A stretch of 64,000 nt of DNA from the NCBI GenBank assembly GCA_963781305.1, contig CAWAFL010000001.1, positions 682,001-746,000 of the forward strand, written 5' to 3'. The number at the start of each line of letters is the position of its first letter. The first letter of the stretch is position 1. This DNA is from DASXMT01 sp963781305. GTDB taxonomy: Bacteria > Actinomycetota > Acidimicrobiia > Acidimicrobiales > RAAP-2. Under the pieces are notes generated by a model. It was not told where the DNA came from and did no database searches. It worked only from the letters and a program-made list of their open reading frames with translations. A program made the position numbers and the translations under genes. This document shows, in pieces, positions 42,199-52,055 of the stretch.

Positions 42199-44318
42199 GC
42201 CTCGGGCCCGGCTGTTGGTCCCACCGTGATCAGGTCCTTGCGGAGCCCGTCGACGGCGCGGAGCAGTCCGACCACGCCGGCATCTCCTCGAGCATCCTCG
42301 AGGGTCCTCGCCGCCCGCAGGCGCCAGTTGGGCACCTCGGGGCCGGTACCCGGCCGGTTCTGGGGTTCGGTCTCGAGCCAGAGATCCTCCAGGTCGACCA
42401 GCATGAGCAGCGAGGGGCCGGCGGCCATGTGACGAAGACAGGCTCCCAGGAGCTCCCCGGTGTCGACGCCCCGTCCGCGACCGTCCAGGTTCAATGCAGC
42501 CTGCAGTGCCAACTTGTTCGCCTTTCGCGCTGTCCGCTCCCGGCCGGCCGTTGCCCGGTCCACCGCCCCCGATCGTTCCCGATCATCGATGTCCGCGCCG
42601 TCCCAGTAGGCGGCGAAACGAGGCAGGTCGTGGGTTCCCCACGAGGCCAGGGACCGCTCGGGGGCCACCGGGAGAGGATCGGCTGCAGACGTCTCGAACT
42701 GGAACACCCAGGATCGGAGCATCCCGTCGTGGGCCATGGCCGACCGCACCTGATCGGGAACGGTGCCGAGGTCCTCCCCGACCACCGCCGTCCCCGCTCG
42801 GCTGGCCTCGAGCGCGACGACGGCGCGCATCTCCTCGTGCCGGTACTGCACGTAGGCGCCATCGCCGTCATCGGAGCCGTCCGGCAGCCAGTAGAGGCGG
42901 TCGAGCCCCATGATGTGGTCAACCCGAACAGCGTCGGCGTGGCGGAAGGCCTGGCGCATCTGGGCGATGAGATAGCGGTAGCCCTCGTCTCGAAGGCCCT
43001 CGGGATGGAGCGGCGGAAACCCCCAGTTCTGTCCACCGGAGAAGAAGGCGTCGGGGGGGGCGCCCCCGCTCACACCGGTGGCGAAGGCGCGCCGCTGCCA
43101 CCAGGGATCGAATCCGGACGGGTGGACACCGATGGGGATGTCGAGGTAGAGACCGGCCCCCCCTCGCGTGCTGACCGCGGCCAGCTGCTGTTCGGCCACC
43201 CATTGGACATAGAGGTGGAAGTGTTCGCCATCGTCGTCGGTCCCGCGGCCGGCCATCGCCACCTCAGCGGCGGACCACCCCGTCCACTGCGAGCCCAGCC
43301 GATCGCACGCCGACCGGAATCGGGCGTAGGCGGCCAACTCGGGGCGGGCGGCGGCAAAGGCTTCGAGCTCGCTCCGTCGGTCAGAGGATGTGGTAAACAG
43401 CGCCTCGGCCATGGGAGCCAGGACGGAGCGCAGCGTGGCCATGACCGGGCCATGATCGACGAACCGGGACGCCCGCGACGCCTCGACCTCCTGGCGGAGG
43501 GCATCGCTGGCCAGCAGGCGGCGGGCCACGGGTGCGATCTCCAACTCGGGCAGCCCGGTCGGGTCGATGTAGAGCTCGCTCAACCCCAATTTGGTGACGG
43601 GCCGGTAGGGGCTCGGGTCCACCGGCTCCTCCAGGTACACCGGATACAGAGGCAGCGTGCCGACCAGGGCACCCCCAACCTGGCCGGTCCACTGGGCCAG
43701 GCGACCGAGGTCGGCGTAGGTCCCCACACCCCGATCGTGTTCGGTCCTGAGGGCGTGCAGCGGAAGGAACGTCCCCCACGCCGGCGTGGGAAGAGGGCAC
43801 GTGGGAGCCACGATGACAAGCGCAGTGGCCACCGGGTCGGGCGCGTGCACGGTGAGCCGGTGGTAGCCGGGAGGAAGGGCCAACCCGCCGCCGTCCAGCG
43901 GGAGCTCATAGCTGTCGAGGGTGCGCCCGTCCACCTCGTCCCGGGCTGTCGGGGACCACCCGGTCCGTGACAGCGGTCGGCGGCGGACGGTACCGTCCTC
44001 CAGCTCGAGCTCGTGCCAACCCTGGTCGAGCGCGCTCCCGGCCGGCAGCACCAGGTGCACCGATCGGCGCTCCCCCAACCACTGGACGAGGACCGGTTCC
44101 ATGACCCGTCCGGCCCGGCTGGACCGTACCGCCCGCAATGCCTCAGGGATGTCGGCGACGCCTCCGACCGGGAGGCCGAGGGCACCGAGCACGGCCATCA
44201 GGGTCGACGGGCGCGCCCGTCGTCGGGCCCCGTCGTTGCCGGTGAACTCGGTTTGCACACCGACCAGGGCGCACAGTGCCTCCAACGATTGCCGATCGTT
44301 CGCCCCTGCCGCGCTCAC
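42195..44318 (-). CDS. malQ: 4-alpha-glucanotransferase (amylomaltase)
   Basis: 707 residues from GTG 44318, overlapping the end of the maltokinase frame (GTGA). GH77 marks: PLYPVYLEEPVDPSPYRPVTKLGLSELY (split), HADAVRVDHIMGLDRLYWLP with the catalytic Asp, VVGEDLGTVPDQV with the general acid region, and WGTHDLPRFAAYWDG. The N-terminal 180 residues form an extra beta domain common in actinobacterial MalQ. It disproportionates maltodextrins so that substrates of suitable length reach GlgE, TreY and GlgB. Confidence 0.93.
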   Translation of the reverse strand: MSAAGANDRQSLEALCALVGVQTEFTGNDGARRRARPSTLMAVLGALGLPVGGVADIPEALRAVRSSRAGRVMEPVLVQWLGERRSVHLVLPAGSALDQGWHELELEDGTVRRRPLSRTGWSPTARDEVDGRTLDSYELPLDGGGLALPPGYHRLTVHAPDPVATALVIVAPTCPLPTPAWGTFLPLHALRTEHDRGVGTYADLGRLAQWTGQVGGALVGTLPLYPVYLEEPVDPSPYRPVTKLGLSELYIDPTGLPELEIAPVARRLLASDALRQEVEASRASRFVDHGPVMATLRSVLAPMAEALFTTSSDRRSELEAFAAARPELAAYARFRSACDRLGSQWTGWSAAEVAMAGRGTDDDGEHFHLYVQWVAEQQLAAVSTRGGAGLYLDIPIGVHPSGFDPWWQRRAFATGVSGGAPPDAFFSGGQNWGFPPLHPEGLRDEGYRYLIAQMRQAFRHADAVRVDHIMGLDRLYWLPDGSDDGDGAYVQYRHEEMRAVVALEASRAGTAVVGEDLGTVPDQVRSAMAHDGMLRSWVFQFETSAADPLPVAPERSLASWGTHDLPRFAAYWDGADIDDRERSGAVDRATAGRERTARKANKLALQAALNLDGRGRGVDTGELLGACLRHMAAGPSLLMLVDLEDLWLETEPQNRPGTGPEVPNWRLRAARTLEDARGDAGVVGLLRAVDGLRKDLITVGPTAGPEA

Positions 44319-45112
44319 GGGCTCGACGCCAAGATGTCGAGTACGCCTCGGGCGGGGATGTCCACCCAGTCGGGCCTGGAGTTGGCCTCATAGCCCAACT
44401 CGTACACGGCCTTCTCCAAGAGGAAGAAGTCGAGGAGGCCGGCCAGCTGGTCAGGATCCGACGGGAGGAACCCTCCGGGCCGGGCCACCTGGAGGTAGGC
44501 ATCCAAGAAGGTGCCCGACACCCAGCGGTACCAGAGGGTCAACCACGCCTCGAGGTCCGAGTGCAACGACGTATTGAGATCGCGGCTGAGGCGGATGGCT
44601 GCGGCCCGCGAGGCGTAGTGGAACGACCGGATCATCCCGGCCACGTCCACCAGAGCGGGGCGCTTCAGCCGGCGCTGGCTCAGCGATCGGTTGGGCTCCC
44701 CCTCGAAGTCGATGATGACGAAGTCCTTGCCCGTCCACAGCAGCTGGCCCAGGTGGTAGTCCCCGTGGCACCGGATCCGCTGGGCTTGGATGCGCATCGA
44801 GCTCATGACCCCGAGGCGCTGGGCCACCTCGGCCTCTCGGGCCAGCACCTCCTGCAGGCATTCGGAGGGATCGGCGATCGAGGCCAGCTGCCGGAACACG
44901 CGCTTGGTCAGGCTTCGTGCTCCGTGGTAGAGCGCCTGGCGCTCGATCCCCGTCATCGGCTCCGGGGCCAGGTCGGGGTCGGCGGGGTCCGAGGTCAAGG
45001 CCAGGTGGAGCTCGGCCGTACGGGCCCCGAGCAGCGAGGCCCATTCCAGGTGGGGGCCCACCAACAGGTTGCCGGGCTCCAGCTTGATGGCGCCGACGTC
45101 CAACAAGCGCGG
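44315..45112 (-). pseudogene. Maltokinase C-terminal part, out of frame with its N-terminus
   Basis: This frame continues the fusion protein after a -1 shift at the C4 run 45111-45114. It reads LLDVGAIKLEPGNLLVGPHLEW and so on, then the kinase motifs RCHGDYHLGQLLWTG (catalytic loop), DFVIIDFEGEPNRS (metal-binding Asp) and a helical ending, and stops at TGA 44315-44317. These are the hallmarks of the aminoglycoside-phosphotransferase-like maltokinase (Mak/Pep2). Without the shift the kinase lacks its catalytic loop. See the treS entry for the joint reading. Confidence 0.8.
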
Positions 45113-47649
45113 GGCGCGATCAGATGGAGGTCCTCGGAGCCCGGGTTGGCCAGGGCCTCCTCGAGGCCGTGGCCCAGGGCGTCGACCACATAGTTGTAGC
45201 CGCTGCCCTCGTTGGGCACGAACTCCTCGAGCGCAGCGACGGTAACGGGTGCGGATCCGGGCACCTCGGACCGGTACTCGATCGAACCCGCGGTAGCCGG
45301 GGCGTTGGCAAAGTGGGCCCGTTCGCCCAGGAAGCGGCCGAGCTCCACCCCGGGGTTCACCCCCTCCTCGAACCGGCGGATGAACTTCACGATGGCCTGG
45401 TCCCCGAAGGCGACCGAGCTGTTCGACTGCTCGGCGGCGATGGGAACCGGTGGCGTATCGACGGTGATCCGCTCCCGTACCGAGCGGAAGCGAGGGGTAG
45501 GGACGCCGGACAAGCGACCACGGCGCCCCGGCAGCGGGCGGCGCCTCGACAACATCTGGAGGATGGCCCACGAGAACTCCGGTTCCCAGACGGCGTCGTA
45601 GATCAGCCCGTCCTCGCCGCCGGCGCGCAGATCGGCGATGATCGCCTCGGGCCTCCATCGTTCGATCTCCTCTGCTCTGGCCCCGACGGCAAAGGCAATG
45701 GGCAAGGAGTACAGCTCGGGGCTCCCGTAGTCGAGCTCCACCCGCACGATGGCGAAATGGGCCATCGGCTCCTCGCGCCGCCCGCCGGCCGGAGGGATGG
45801 GCACGGTGTCCACCACGCTCACCGACGTGATCTGGCGCGACTTGTCCCCGAACCATCGGCGTTCGGCCAGATAGGCGGGGAGGTACTCCTCGAACCGGCG
45901 GACGCCGGCACCGGAGAGCAATTCGCTCCAGTTGCCGCGCACGGTGAACGAGCCGCGCGGGACGTGGGACTGCTCGGTTTCGGGCTCCAGCGCGAACCAG
46001 TAGAAACCGTGGGGACCGAGCGTGATGAAGTAGGGCAGGTCGCCCACCACCGGGAACTCCATGTTCCCGAACAGTTCCACCGGCGTGGCCCCGCGGAACT
46101 CGGAGAGATCGAGCTCCGCGCACTGTACGTTCCTGGACAGGTTGACCACCACCAGGATCAACTCGTCGTCTTGGCGTCGGAGAAAGGCGAGCACCTTGCG
46201 GTTGTCGGGACGGAGGATCTCCAAGCTCCCCGAGGCGAACGCCCGGTATCGCTTGCGCAGGGCCACCAACCGCCTCATCCACCACAGCAATGAGCTCGGG
46301 TTCTGGTCCTGGGCCTCGACGTTGACCGCTTGGGAATGGTACCCGGGGTCGATGACGACGGGAAGGAAGAGACGCTGGGGATTGGCCCGGGAGAAACCGG
46401 CGTTGCGGTCGCTGTCCCACTGCATCGGGGTGCGCACGGCGTTGCGGTCGCCGAGATAGATGTTGTCCCCCATGCCGATCTCGTCGCCGTAGTAGAGGAT
46501 CGGGGTGCCAGGCAAGGAGAACAGCAAGCCGTTCATCATCTCGATCATGGCCCGGTCGTTTCCGAGCAAGGGGGCCAAGCGACGCCGGATACCCACGTTG
46601 ACGCGGGCCTGGGAATCCTGGGCGTACACGCGGTACATGTAGTCGCGCTCTTCGTCGGTCACCATTTCGAGGGTGAGCTCGTCGTGGTTGCGGAGGAAGA
46701 GCGCCCACTGGCAGTCGGGGGGCGTCGCGGGGGTCTCGGTCAGGATGTCCACGATGGGGAACCGGTCTTCTTGACGGGCGGCCATGAACATTCTCGGCAT
46801 CAGGGGGAAGTGGAACGCCATCTGGCAGATATCGCCGTGACCCATATAGGCCACGGCGTCCTCGGGCCACTGGTTCGCCTCGGCCAGCAACATCCGGTCG
46901 TCGAACCGTTCGTCGACATGGGCTCGCAGCTCGCGGAGGAAGTCGAAGGTCTCGGGCAGGTTCTCGCACGTCGTTCCCTCGCGGGCGAAGAGGTAGGGAA
47001 CGGCATCGAGGCGGAGACCGTCCACCCCCATCTCGAGCCAGAAGTCGACGACATCGAACATGGCCTGGCGGACGGCAGGGTTGTCGTAGTTCAGGTTGGG
47101 CTGGTGGGAGTAGAAGCGATGCCAGTAGTAGGCCCGGGTGACGGAATCGAAGGTCCAGTTGGACGTCTCGAAGTCCTTGAAGATGACCCGGGCTTCCTGG
47201 AAACGCTCGGGCGTGTCGCTCCACACGTAGAAGTCCCGGTAGGAGGATCCGGGCCGGGCGCGTTGGGCGCGCCGGAACCAGGGGTGTTCGTCGGAGGTGT
47301 GATTGAGGACGAGCTCGGTGATCACCCGTAGACCGCGCCGGTGCGCCTCGCGGAGGAAGGCGCGAAAATCACGCAAGGTGCCGTAGCTGGGGTGCACCTG
47401 ACGGTAATCGGAGATGTCGTACCCGTCGTCGCGGAGCGGTGACGGGTAGAAGGGCAGCAACCACAGAGCGGTCACCCCCAGCTCTTGGAGATAGTCGAGC
47501 TTCTCGATGAGCCCGCGAAAGTCGCCGACCCCGTCCCCGTCACTATCTCGAAATGAGCGGACGTGGAGCTCGTAGATCACCGCGTCCTTGTACCAGTGGC
47601 GAACGCTCTCCGCCGGTTCGGCCACGGTTTGGACGGCGCGGGGGCTCAT
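44995..47649 (-). CDS. treS: Trehalose synthase fused to maltokinase (TreS-Mak), frameshifted
   Basis: The frame starts at ATG 47649 (overlapping the glgE stop) and runs 884 codons to 44995. Residues 1-560 are TreS: WYKDAVIYELHVRSFRDSDGDG, TELVLNHTSDEHPWF, GVDGLRLDAVPYLF, LAEANQWPED and LRNHDELTLEMV, which isomerises maltose and trehalose. From about residue 590 the maltokinase N-lobe follows (FEEYLPAYLAERRWFGDKSR, FIRRFEEGVNPGVELGRFL). After SEDLHLIAPR the frame turns to nonsense, while the -1 frame continues the kinase to 44315. One base missing in CCCC at 45111-45114 explains both; the repaired protein would have 1111 residues. Maltokinase makes maltose-1-phosphate for GlgE. Either a sequence error, a recent mutation or a recoding site. 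Confidence 0.9.
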   Translation of the reverse strand: MSPRAVQTVAEPAESVRHWYKDAVIYELHVRSFRDSDGDGVGDFRGLIEKLDYLQELGVTALWLLPFYPSPLRDDGYDISDYRQVHPSYGTLRDFRAFLREAHRRGLRVITELVLNHTSDEHPWFRRAQRARPGSSYRDFYVWSDTPERFQEARVIFKDFETSNWTFDSVTRAYYWHRFYSHQPNLNYDNPAVRQAMFDVVDFWLEMGVDGLRLDAVPYLFAREGTTCENLPETFDFLRELRAHVDERFDDRMLLAEANQWPEDAVAYMGHGDICQMAFHFPLMPRMFMAARQEDRFPIVDILTETPATPPDCQWALFLRNHDELTLEMVTDEERDYMYRVYAQDSQARVNVGIRRRLAPLLGNDRAMIEMMNGLLFSLPGTPILYYGDEIGMGDNIYLGDRNAVRTPMQWDSDRNAGFSRANPQRLFLPVVIDPGYHSQAVNVEAQDQNPSSLLWWMRRLVALRKRYRAFASGSLEILRPDNRKVLAFLRRQDDELILVVVNLSRNVQCAELDLSEFRGATPVELFGNMEFPVVGDLPYFITLGPHGFYWFALEPETEQSHVPRGSFTVRGNWSELLSGAGVRRFEEYLPAYLAERRWFGDKSRQITSVSVVDTVPIPPAGGRREEPMAHFAIVRVELDYGSPELYSLPIAFAVGARAEEIERWRPEAIIADLRAGGEDGLIYDAVWEPEFSWAILQMLSRRRPLPGRRGRLSGVPTPRFRSVRERITVDTPPVPIAAEQSNSSVAFGDQAIVKFIRRFEEGVNPGVELGRFLGERAHFANAPATAGSIEYRSEVPGSAPVTVAALEEFVPNEGSGYNYVVDALGHGLEEALANPGSEDLHLIAPRACWTSAPSSWSPATCWWAPTWNGPRCSGPVRPSSTWP

Positions 47650-49784
47650 CGGGCAGCCCGCACCGCGGCCGGACGGCCGGGTGGGGTCGTCGGGTGCGGC
47701 GGCCGGAGGTGGAAGATGTGGGCCGGAACGACCTGGGGATCGAGAATCACGAAGTTGTGGGCTCCTTCCCACTGGTACCGGGTGTCGGTGAGGAGATCGT
47801 GCATGGTAAAGGGGCGGTCGGCCTCGATGCCCAGTTCTCCGAGGTCGAGGTCGATCCAAGCGGACTGACGATGGCCGGGATCCAAGTTGACCACCATCAC
47901 CACGGTGTCGCCATCCCATCCCGGCGAACCGCCGGCCACCGTCCCGGGAGCAGGGCGCGACTTGGAGTACACCAGGATCTGTTCGTTGTCGCTCCCGTGA
48001 AAGCGAAGCGAGTCATTGAACTGCAGGGCTGGGTGAGACCGACGGATGCGGTTGATCCGAGCGATGACCGGAGCAAGACTACCGGGCCGCTCGAGGTCCC
48101 AGTGTCGGATGGCGTACTTCTCGGAGTGGAGGTACTCCTCGGATCCGGTGTGGCGAGGAAGGTGCTCCTGCAATTCGAAGGCGGGGCCGTAGATGCCGTA
48201 GCTGGCCGCCAGGGTGGCCGCCAGCAACAGGCGGATGGCGAAGATGGACGGACTGCCGCTCTGCAGCTGCTCGGTGAGGATGTCGGGAGTATTGGGCCAG
48301 AAGTTGGGCCGGAAGAAGTCGGCAACCTCCGTTTGCGTTAGCTCGGTCAGGTAGGACTCGATCTCCCACCGCGCCTGGCGCCAGGTGAAGTAGGTATAGG
48401 ACTGGGTGAAGCCCACCTTGGCCAGGCGGTACATCACCTTGGGCCGGGTGAACGCCTCGGCCAAGAAGATGGCCTCGGGGTGCGATCGCTTCACCGACGC
48501 GATCAGCCACTCCCAAAAGCGCAGCGGTTTGGTATGGGGATTGTCCACCCGGAACACCGAGATGCCATGGGCGATCCAGAACTCGACCACGCCCAGGAGG
48601 GCATCCCAGAGTTCCCGCCATGCTTCGGTTTCGAAGTCCAGCGGGAAGATGTCCTCGTACCGCTTGGGCGGGTTCTCGGCATAGCGGATGGACCCGTCGG
48701 GCCGGTGTCGAAACCACTCGGGGTGCTCGTGCACCCAAGGGTGGTCAGGCGAGCATTGGAAGGCGAGGTCGAGGGCCACGTCGATCCCACTGGTGGCCGC
48801 AGTGGCCACCAGATGGTCGAGGTCATCGAGCGAGCCCAGCTCGGGGTGGACTGCGGTGTGGCCGCCTTCGGGAGCGCCGATGGCCCAGGGCGAGCCCGGT
48901 TCGCCCGGACCGGCCACCGGTTCCCCGTCGTCGCCCTTGCGGCTGGTCGTCCCGATGGGATGGATGGGCGGAAGGTAGAGCACGTCGATACCCAGTTGCT
49001 CCAAGTACGGAAGGCGGGCCTCCACGTCAGCCAGCGTGCCGTGCCGGTCGGGATCGGGCGAAGCCGATCGGGGGAAGAGCTCGTACCACGTGCTGAAGCG
49101 GGCCCGCTCGACGTCGACGAAGACGCTCAGCTCCCCAGACGACGACGCCGCGACCCGGTCCGGATAGCGACGGACCACTTCAGCCAGCTCGTCGCCCAAC
49201 ACCCGTTCAACCACGCGGTTGGCCAGGCCCTGCTCCGCATCGGCCAGGTCACCGGCGACGGTGGTGAGGGCGCGCTTCTCCTCCCCACGGGCTCGTCGAG
49301 CGGCGCGCCGGAACAGGTCGGCGCCGACGAGCAGATCGGCCGAGGCGTCCTGACCGGCGTCCAACCTGGCCTTGAGATCCCGGCGCCAGGTCCCGAATCG
49401 ATCAACCCAGGCGTGGACGGCAAAACGGTGACGCCCGAGCTCGGACACCGCGAACGCGCCACGCCACCGGTCGTTGCCGATGGGATCCATGGCCACGGTG
49501 GCCCAGCGATGCTCCGAGACGTGCCGGTGCCGCACCTCGCAGGCGAGAAGATCGTGGCCATCGAGGAAGGCGTCGGCTTCGACCGTCACCACGTCACCAA
49601 CGGCTGCTTTGGCCGGGAACCGACCTCCGTCCACCTGCGGGCGTATGGCCTCGATGATCGGGCGGACCTTGCTCTGCCCGGTGGGGTTCTGCGCGGTGGG
49701 CACAGGCGCGGGCCTCCTCTGGTCGGCCGACTCCCTCCCCTCTGCCTCGTGTGACCGCGGCTCTGCCGCAGATCGCTTCGCCAT
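47646..49784 (-). CDS. glgE: Alpha-1,4-glucan:maltose-1-phosphate maltosyltransferase (GlgE)
   Basis: 712 residues from ATG 49784, first gene of the operon, with AGGAGGG upstream at a rather long spacing. GH13_3 marks: IIEAIRPQVDGGRFPAKAAVGD, FSTWYELFPRSASPDPDRHGTLADV, DVLYLPPIHPIGTTSRKG, DLAFQCSPDHPWV, GISVFRVDNPHTKPLRFWEWL (nucleophile Asp), FLAEAFTRPKVMYRLAKVGF (acid Glu) and the YFTWRQARWEIESYL segment. These are unique to GlgE. It extends alpha-1,4-glucans from maltose-1-phosphate. A 191-bp gap to the histidine kinase gene upstream holds the promoter. Confidence 0.96.
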   Translation of the reverse strand: MAKRSAAEPRSHEAEGRESADQRRPAPVPTAQNPTGQSKVRPIIEAIRPQVDGGRFPAKAAVGDVVTVEADAFLDGHDLLACEVRHRHVSEHRWATVAMDPIGNDRWRGAFAVSELGRHRFAVHAWVDRFGTWRRDLKARLDAGQDASADLLVGADLFRRAARRARGEEKRALTTVAGDLADAEQGLANRVVERVLGDELAEVVRRYPDRVAASSSGELSVFVDVERARFSTWYELFPRSASPDPDRHGTLADVEARLPYLEQLGIDVLYLPPIHPIGTTSRKGDDGEPVAGPGEPGSPWAIGAPEGGHTAVHPELGSLDDLDHLVATAATSGIDVALDLAFQCSPDHPWVHEHPEWFRHRPDGSIRYAENPPKRYEDIFPLDFETEAWRELWDALLGVVEFWIAHGISVFRVDNPHTKPLRFWEWLIASVKRSHPEAIFLAEAFTRPKVMYRLAKVGFTQSYTYFTWRQARWEIESYLTELTQTEVADFFRPNFWPNTPDILTEQLQSGSPSIFAIRLLLAATLAASYGIYGPAFELQEHLPRHTGSEEYLHSEKYAIRHWDLERPGSLAPVIARINRIRRSHPALQFNDSLRFHGSDNEQILVYSKSRPAPGTVAGGSPGWDGDTVVMVVNLDPGHRQSAWIDLDLGELGIEADRPFTMHDLLTDTRYQWEGAHNFVILDPQVVPAHIFHLRPPHPTTPPGRPAAVRAAR

Positions 49785-49975
49785 GGTTGTGGGGCGCCCT
49801 CCTACTCAGATCGTGGTACCCCGGGCGTGGGGTCGGCAAACGGCTAGAAGGTCCGAGGGCTCGTACGGTTCGCGGTCTGGCATCCTGATCATGATCGCCC
49901 AACGGCAGGCAGAGGATTGGTCCGACTCCTCGCCCACAAGGGGGTGGCCGGTTGTCTCGCCGAAGGATGCGGCGG

Positions 49976-51949
49976 TCACGGATGGGGTTCGATCGTGTCC
50001 GGAGCGGGGGCCGGGGGCACCAGATCGGGGACCCGGCTGGCGTTGTCCAGGTAGTCGATCAAGCGGGGAACGTCGACCGGCTTGGACAAGTAGCCCACCG
50101 CCCCGGCGTCCAAGATCCGGTCGATGCGGCCCGGGGTGACGTCCGCAGACAGGACCACCACCGGGATCGAGGCCGTCTCCGGGTCCGCTTTGAGCCTTCG
50201 GAGAGCCTCCTCGCCGCTCATGTCGGGAAGGTGGAGGTCCAACAGGATCAGCACGGGGTGCAGCTCCCGGGCCAACTCCAGTGCCATGGTTCCCTGCACC
50301 GACACCTGCAGTGTCTCGGACCGACCGTTGAACAGTCGCTCGATCATCCTGAGGCTGGCCAAGTTGTCCTCCACGTAGAGGACAACTCCCCCGCCCTTGT
50401 CGGCACGCGGCCCAGACGAACGCCGGGGATCGAACTCGGCTACGGGCAACTCCACCCAGAACCTCGATCCTTGGCCCACCTCGCTGTCGGCCCCGATGGT
50501 GCCGCCCATCGCCTCGACCAACGCCTTGGACAGGGACAGGCCCACGCCGGTGCCCTCGATGCCGCTATGGGCTGCGCCCATCCGGTCGAAGGGGACGAAG
50601 AGCCGGTCCAGACTGGACTCGGGCATGCCCAGACCGGTGTCGGCCACGGTGAGGGCGACGGCATCCGCCGACGCCGCACCGGTGATGATGATGCTCCCGC
50701 CCTCCCGGTTGTACTTGATGGCGTTGGAAACCAGGTTCAACAACACCTGCTTGATCCGTTGCCGGTCGGCCCACACGGCCAGACCGTCCAAAGCGTATTC
50801 CTCTACGCTCACGGCGCGGGCGGCGGCGATCGGGCCCATCAACGAGACGATCTCGGTGACCACCTCACGGAGCAGGATCGGCTCCATGGAGAGGGACAGG
50901 TTGCCCGACTCGATCTGGGAGATGTCGAGAACCTCGTTGATCAGCTGCAGGAGATGTTGGCCGGCAGTCACGATGTGGTCGATGCTGTCGGCATTGTCGG
51001 GACTGAGGTCCTCGAGCTGCAACAGCTGGCCGAAACCGAGGATGGCGGTGAGCGGAGTGCGCAGCTCGTGGCTCATCCGCGACAGGAACTCGTCCTTGGC
51101 CTGGGTGGCGGCGAGCGCCTCGTCCCGCGCCCCTTCGAGCTCCACCTTGCGCTGGTCCAGGCGAGCCGACGCCACCACGAGCGCCTGGCCCAAGGCGCCG
51201 AGCTCGTCGTGGTATTCCCGCGACAGCTCCAGGGGCTCCTCGGCCCCGAGGTGAACTGCATTGCGGGCGATCAGCGCGATTCGCCCTCCGGCCCTCCGCA
51301 GAAGCACCAGGGTGATCAGGATCGTCACCACCACCACGCCCAGACCGATGTAGTCCACCACCTGGGACCAGTTGATGTAGGAGGACAGCTGGCTGCGCTG
51401 GTTGGCGCGGATCACGTCCAGCCGGGATTCGACCAGGTTGAGGTCCGAACGCACCTCGTCCATGTACTTCTTGCCCGTCAATAGCTTGTCGTTGAGAGCG
51501 GAACCGCTGAGCGTGCCGTCGGACACCCCGGAGCGGATCTGGCTCAGCACCACCAGCTCGTTGACGACGTTGGCCTTGAGGGCATTGCTCTGTTTGGTGG
51601 TCAACAGCCCGTTGGCCGCAGGTTCGCCCTCGGCCAGCGCCGCGGGAGCGGCGGCGAGCGCTTGGTCGTAGGGCTGCAGGAACACAGGGTTTCGGGTGGC
51701 GGCATAGCCGCGCACTCCGGTCTCGGCGTCGATCAGCAGCTGCAGCTTGTTGTTCAGCCCGGTGATGGCGTTGCTGGTCTGCCTGGCGTTGTTCAGCTGG
51801 TCATTGGCCTGGCCGCCCAGGAGGATGCCCGAGATCACACAAGCCAACAGGGCGCCGAGGGGAAGGGACAGCAGGATGAGGACCTTGGTGCGTACCGGGA
51901 GGTCGACCCACCGATGTCCTCGCCGAGTCACCCGGCCATGGTAGGTCAC
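49976..51949 (-). CDS. Hybrid sensor histidine kinase, CHASE3-HisKA-HATPase-receiver
   Basis: 657 residues from GTG 51949. TM1 about 22-44, then a CHASE3 sensor domain (about 45-195, with ETGVRGYAAT, the usual CHASE3 motif), TM2 198-218, a HAMP-like linker, and HisKA with phospho-acceptor His294 in SHELRTPL. The HATPase domain covers about 395-505 (LLNLVSNAIKY, ADTGLGMP, GTGVGLSLSKALVEAMGG), and a C-terminal receiver at 523-640 has Asp571 in LLDLHLP and Lys623. The signal is extracytoplasmic and unknown. Divergent from the receiver-PIG-L gene with a 106-bp gap, so the two are likely partners. It is followed by the glgE operon on the same strand. Confidence 0.9.
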   Translation of the reverse strand: MTYHGRVTRRGHRWVDLPVRTKVLILLSLPLGALLACVISGILLGGQANDQLNNARQTSNAITGLNNKLQLLIDAETGVRGYAATRNPVFLQPYDQALAAAPAALAEGEPAANGLLTTKQSNALKANVVNELVVLSQIRSGVSDGTLSGSALNDKLLTGKKYMDEVRSDLNLVESRLDVIRANQRSQLSSYINWSQVVDYIGLGVVVVTILITLVLLRRAGGRIALIARNAVHLGAEEPLELSREYHDELGALGQALVVASARLDQRKVELEGARDEALAATQAKDEFLSRMSHELRTPLTAILGFGQLLQLEDLSPDNADSIDHIVTAGQHLLQLINEVLDISQIESGNLSLSMEPILLREVVTEIVSLMGPIAAARAVSVEEYALDGLAVWADRQRIKQVLLNLVSNAIKYNREGGSIIITGAASADAVALTVADTGLGMPESSLDRLFVPFDRMGAAHSGIEGTGVGLSLSKALVEAMGGTIGADSEVGQGSRFWVELPVAEFDPRRSSGPRADKGGGVVLYVEDNLASLRMIERLFNGRSETLQVSVQGTMALELARELHPVLILLDLHLPDMSGEEALRRLKADPETASIPVVVLSADVTPGRIDRILDAGAVGYLSKPVDVPRLIDYLDNASRVPDLVPPAPAPDTIEPHP

Positions 51950-52055
51950 GGGAGCGCCGCCGGAACTAGGGGGGCGGCGTCATCTTCGCTAAGGTTCGGG
52001 TGGGAGCCAAGTGCCGAGCCGGGTGGCGAGGCGAGAGAGATCTCACGGGTGGCAC

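Noticed and set aside
47650..47919. Upstream extension of the treS frame
   Set aside because: It lies in the glgE gene in another frame. TreS family sequence starts at ATG 47649.
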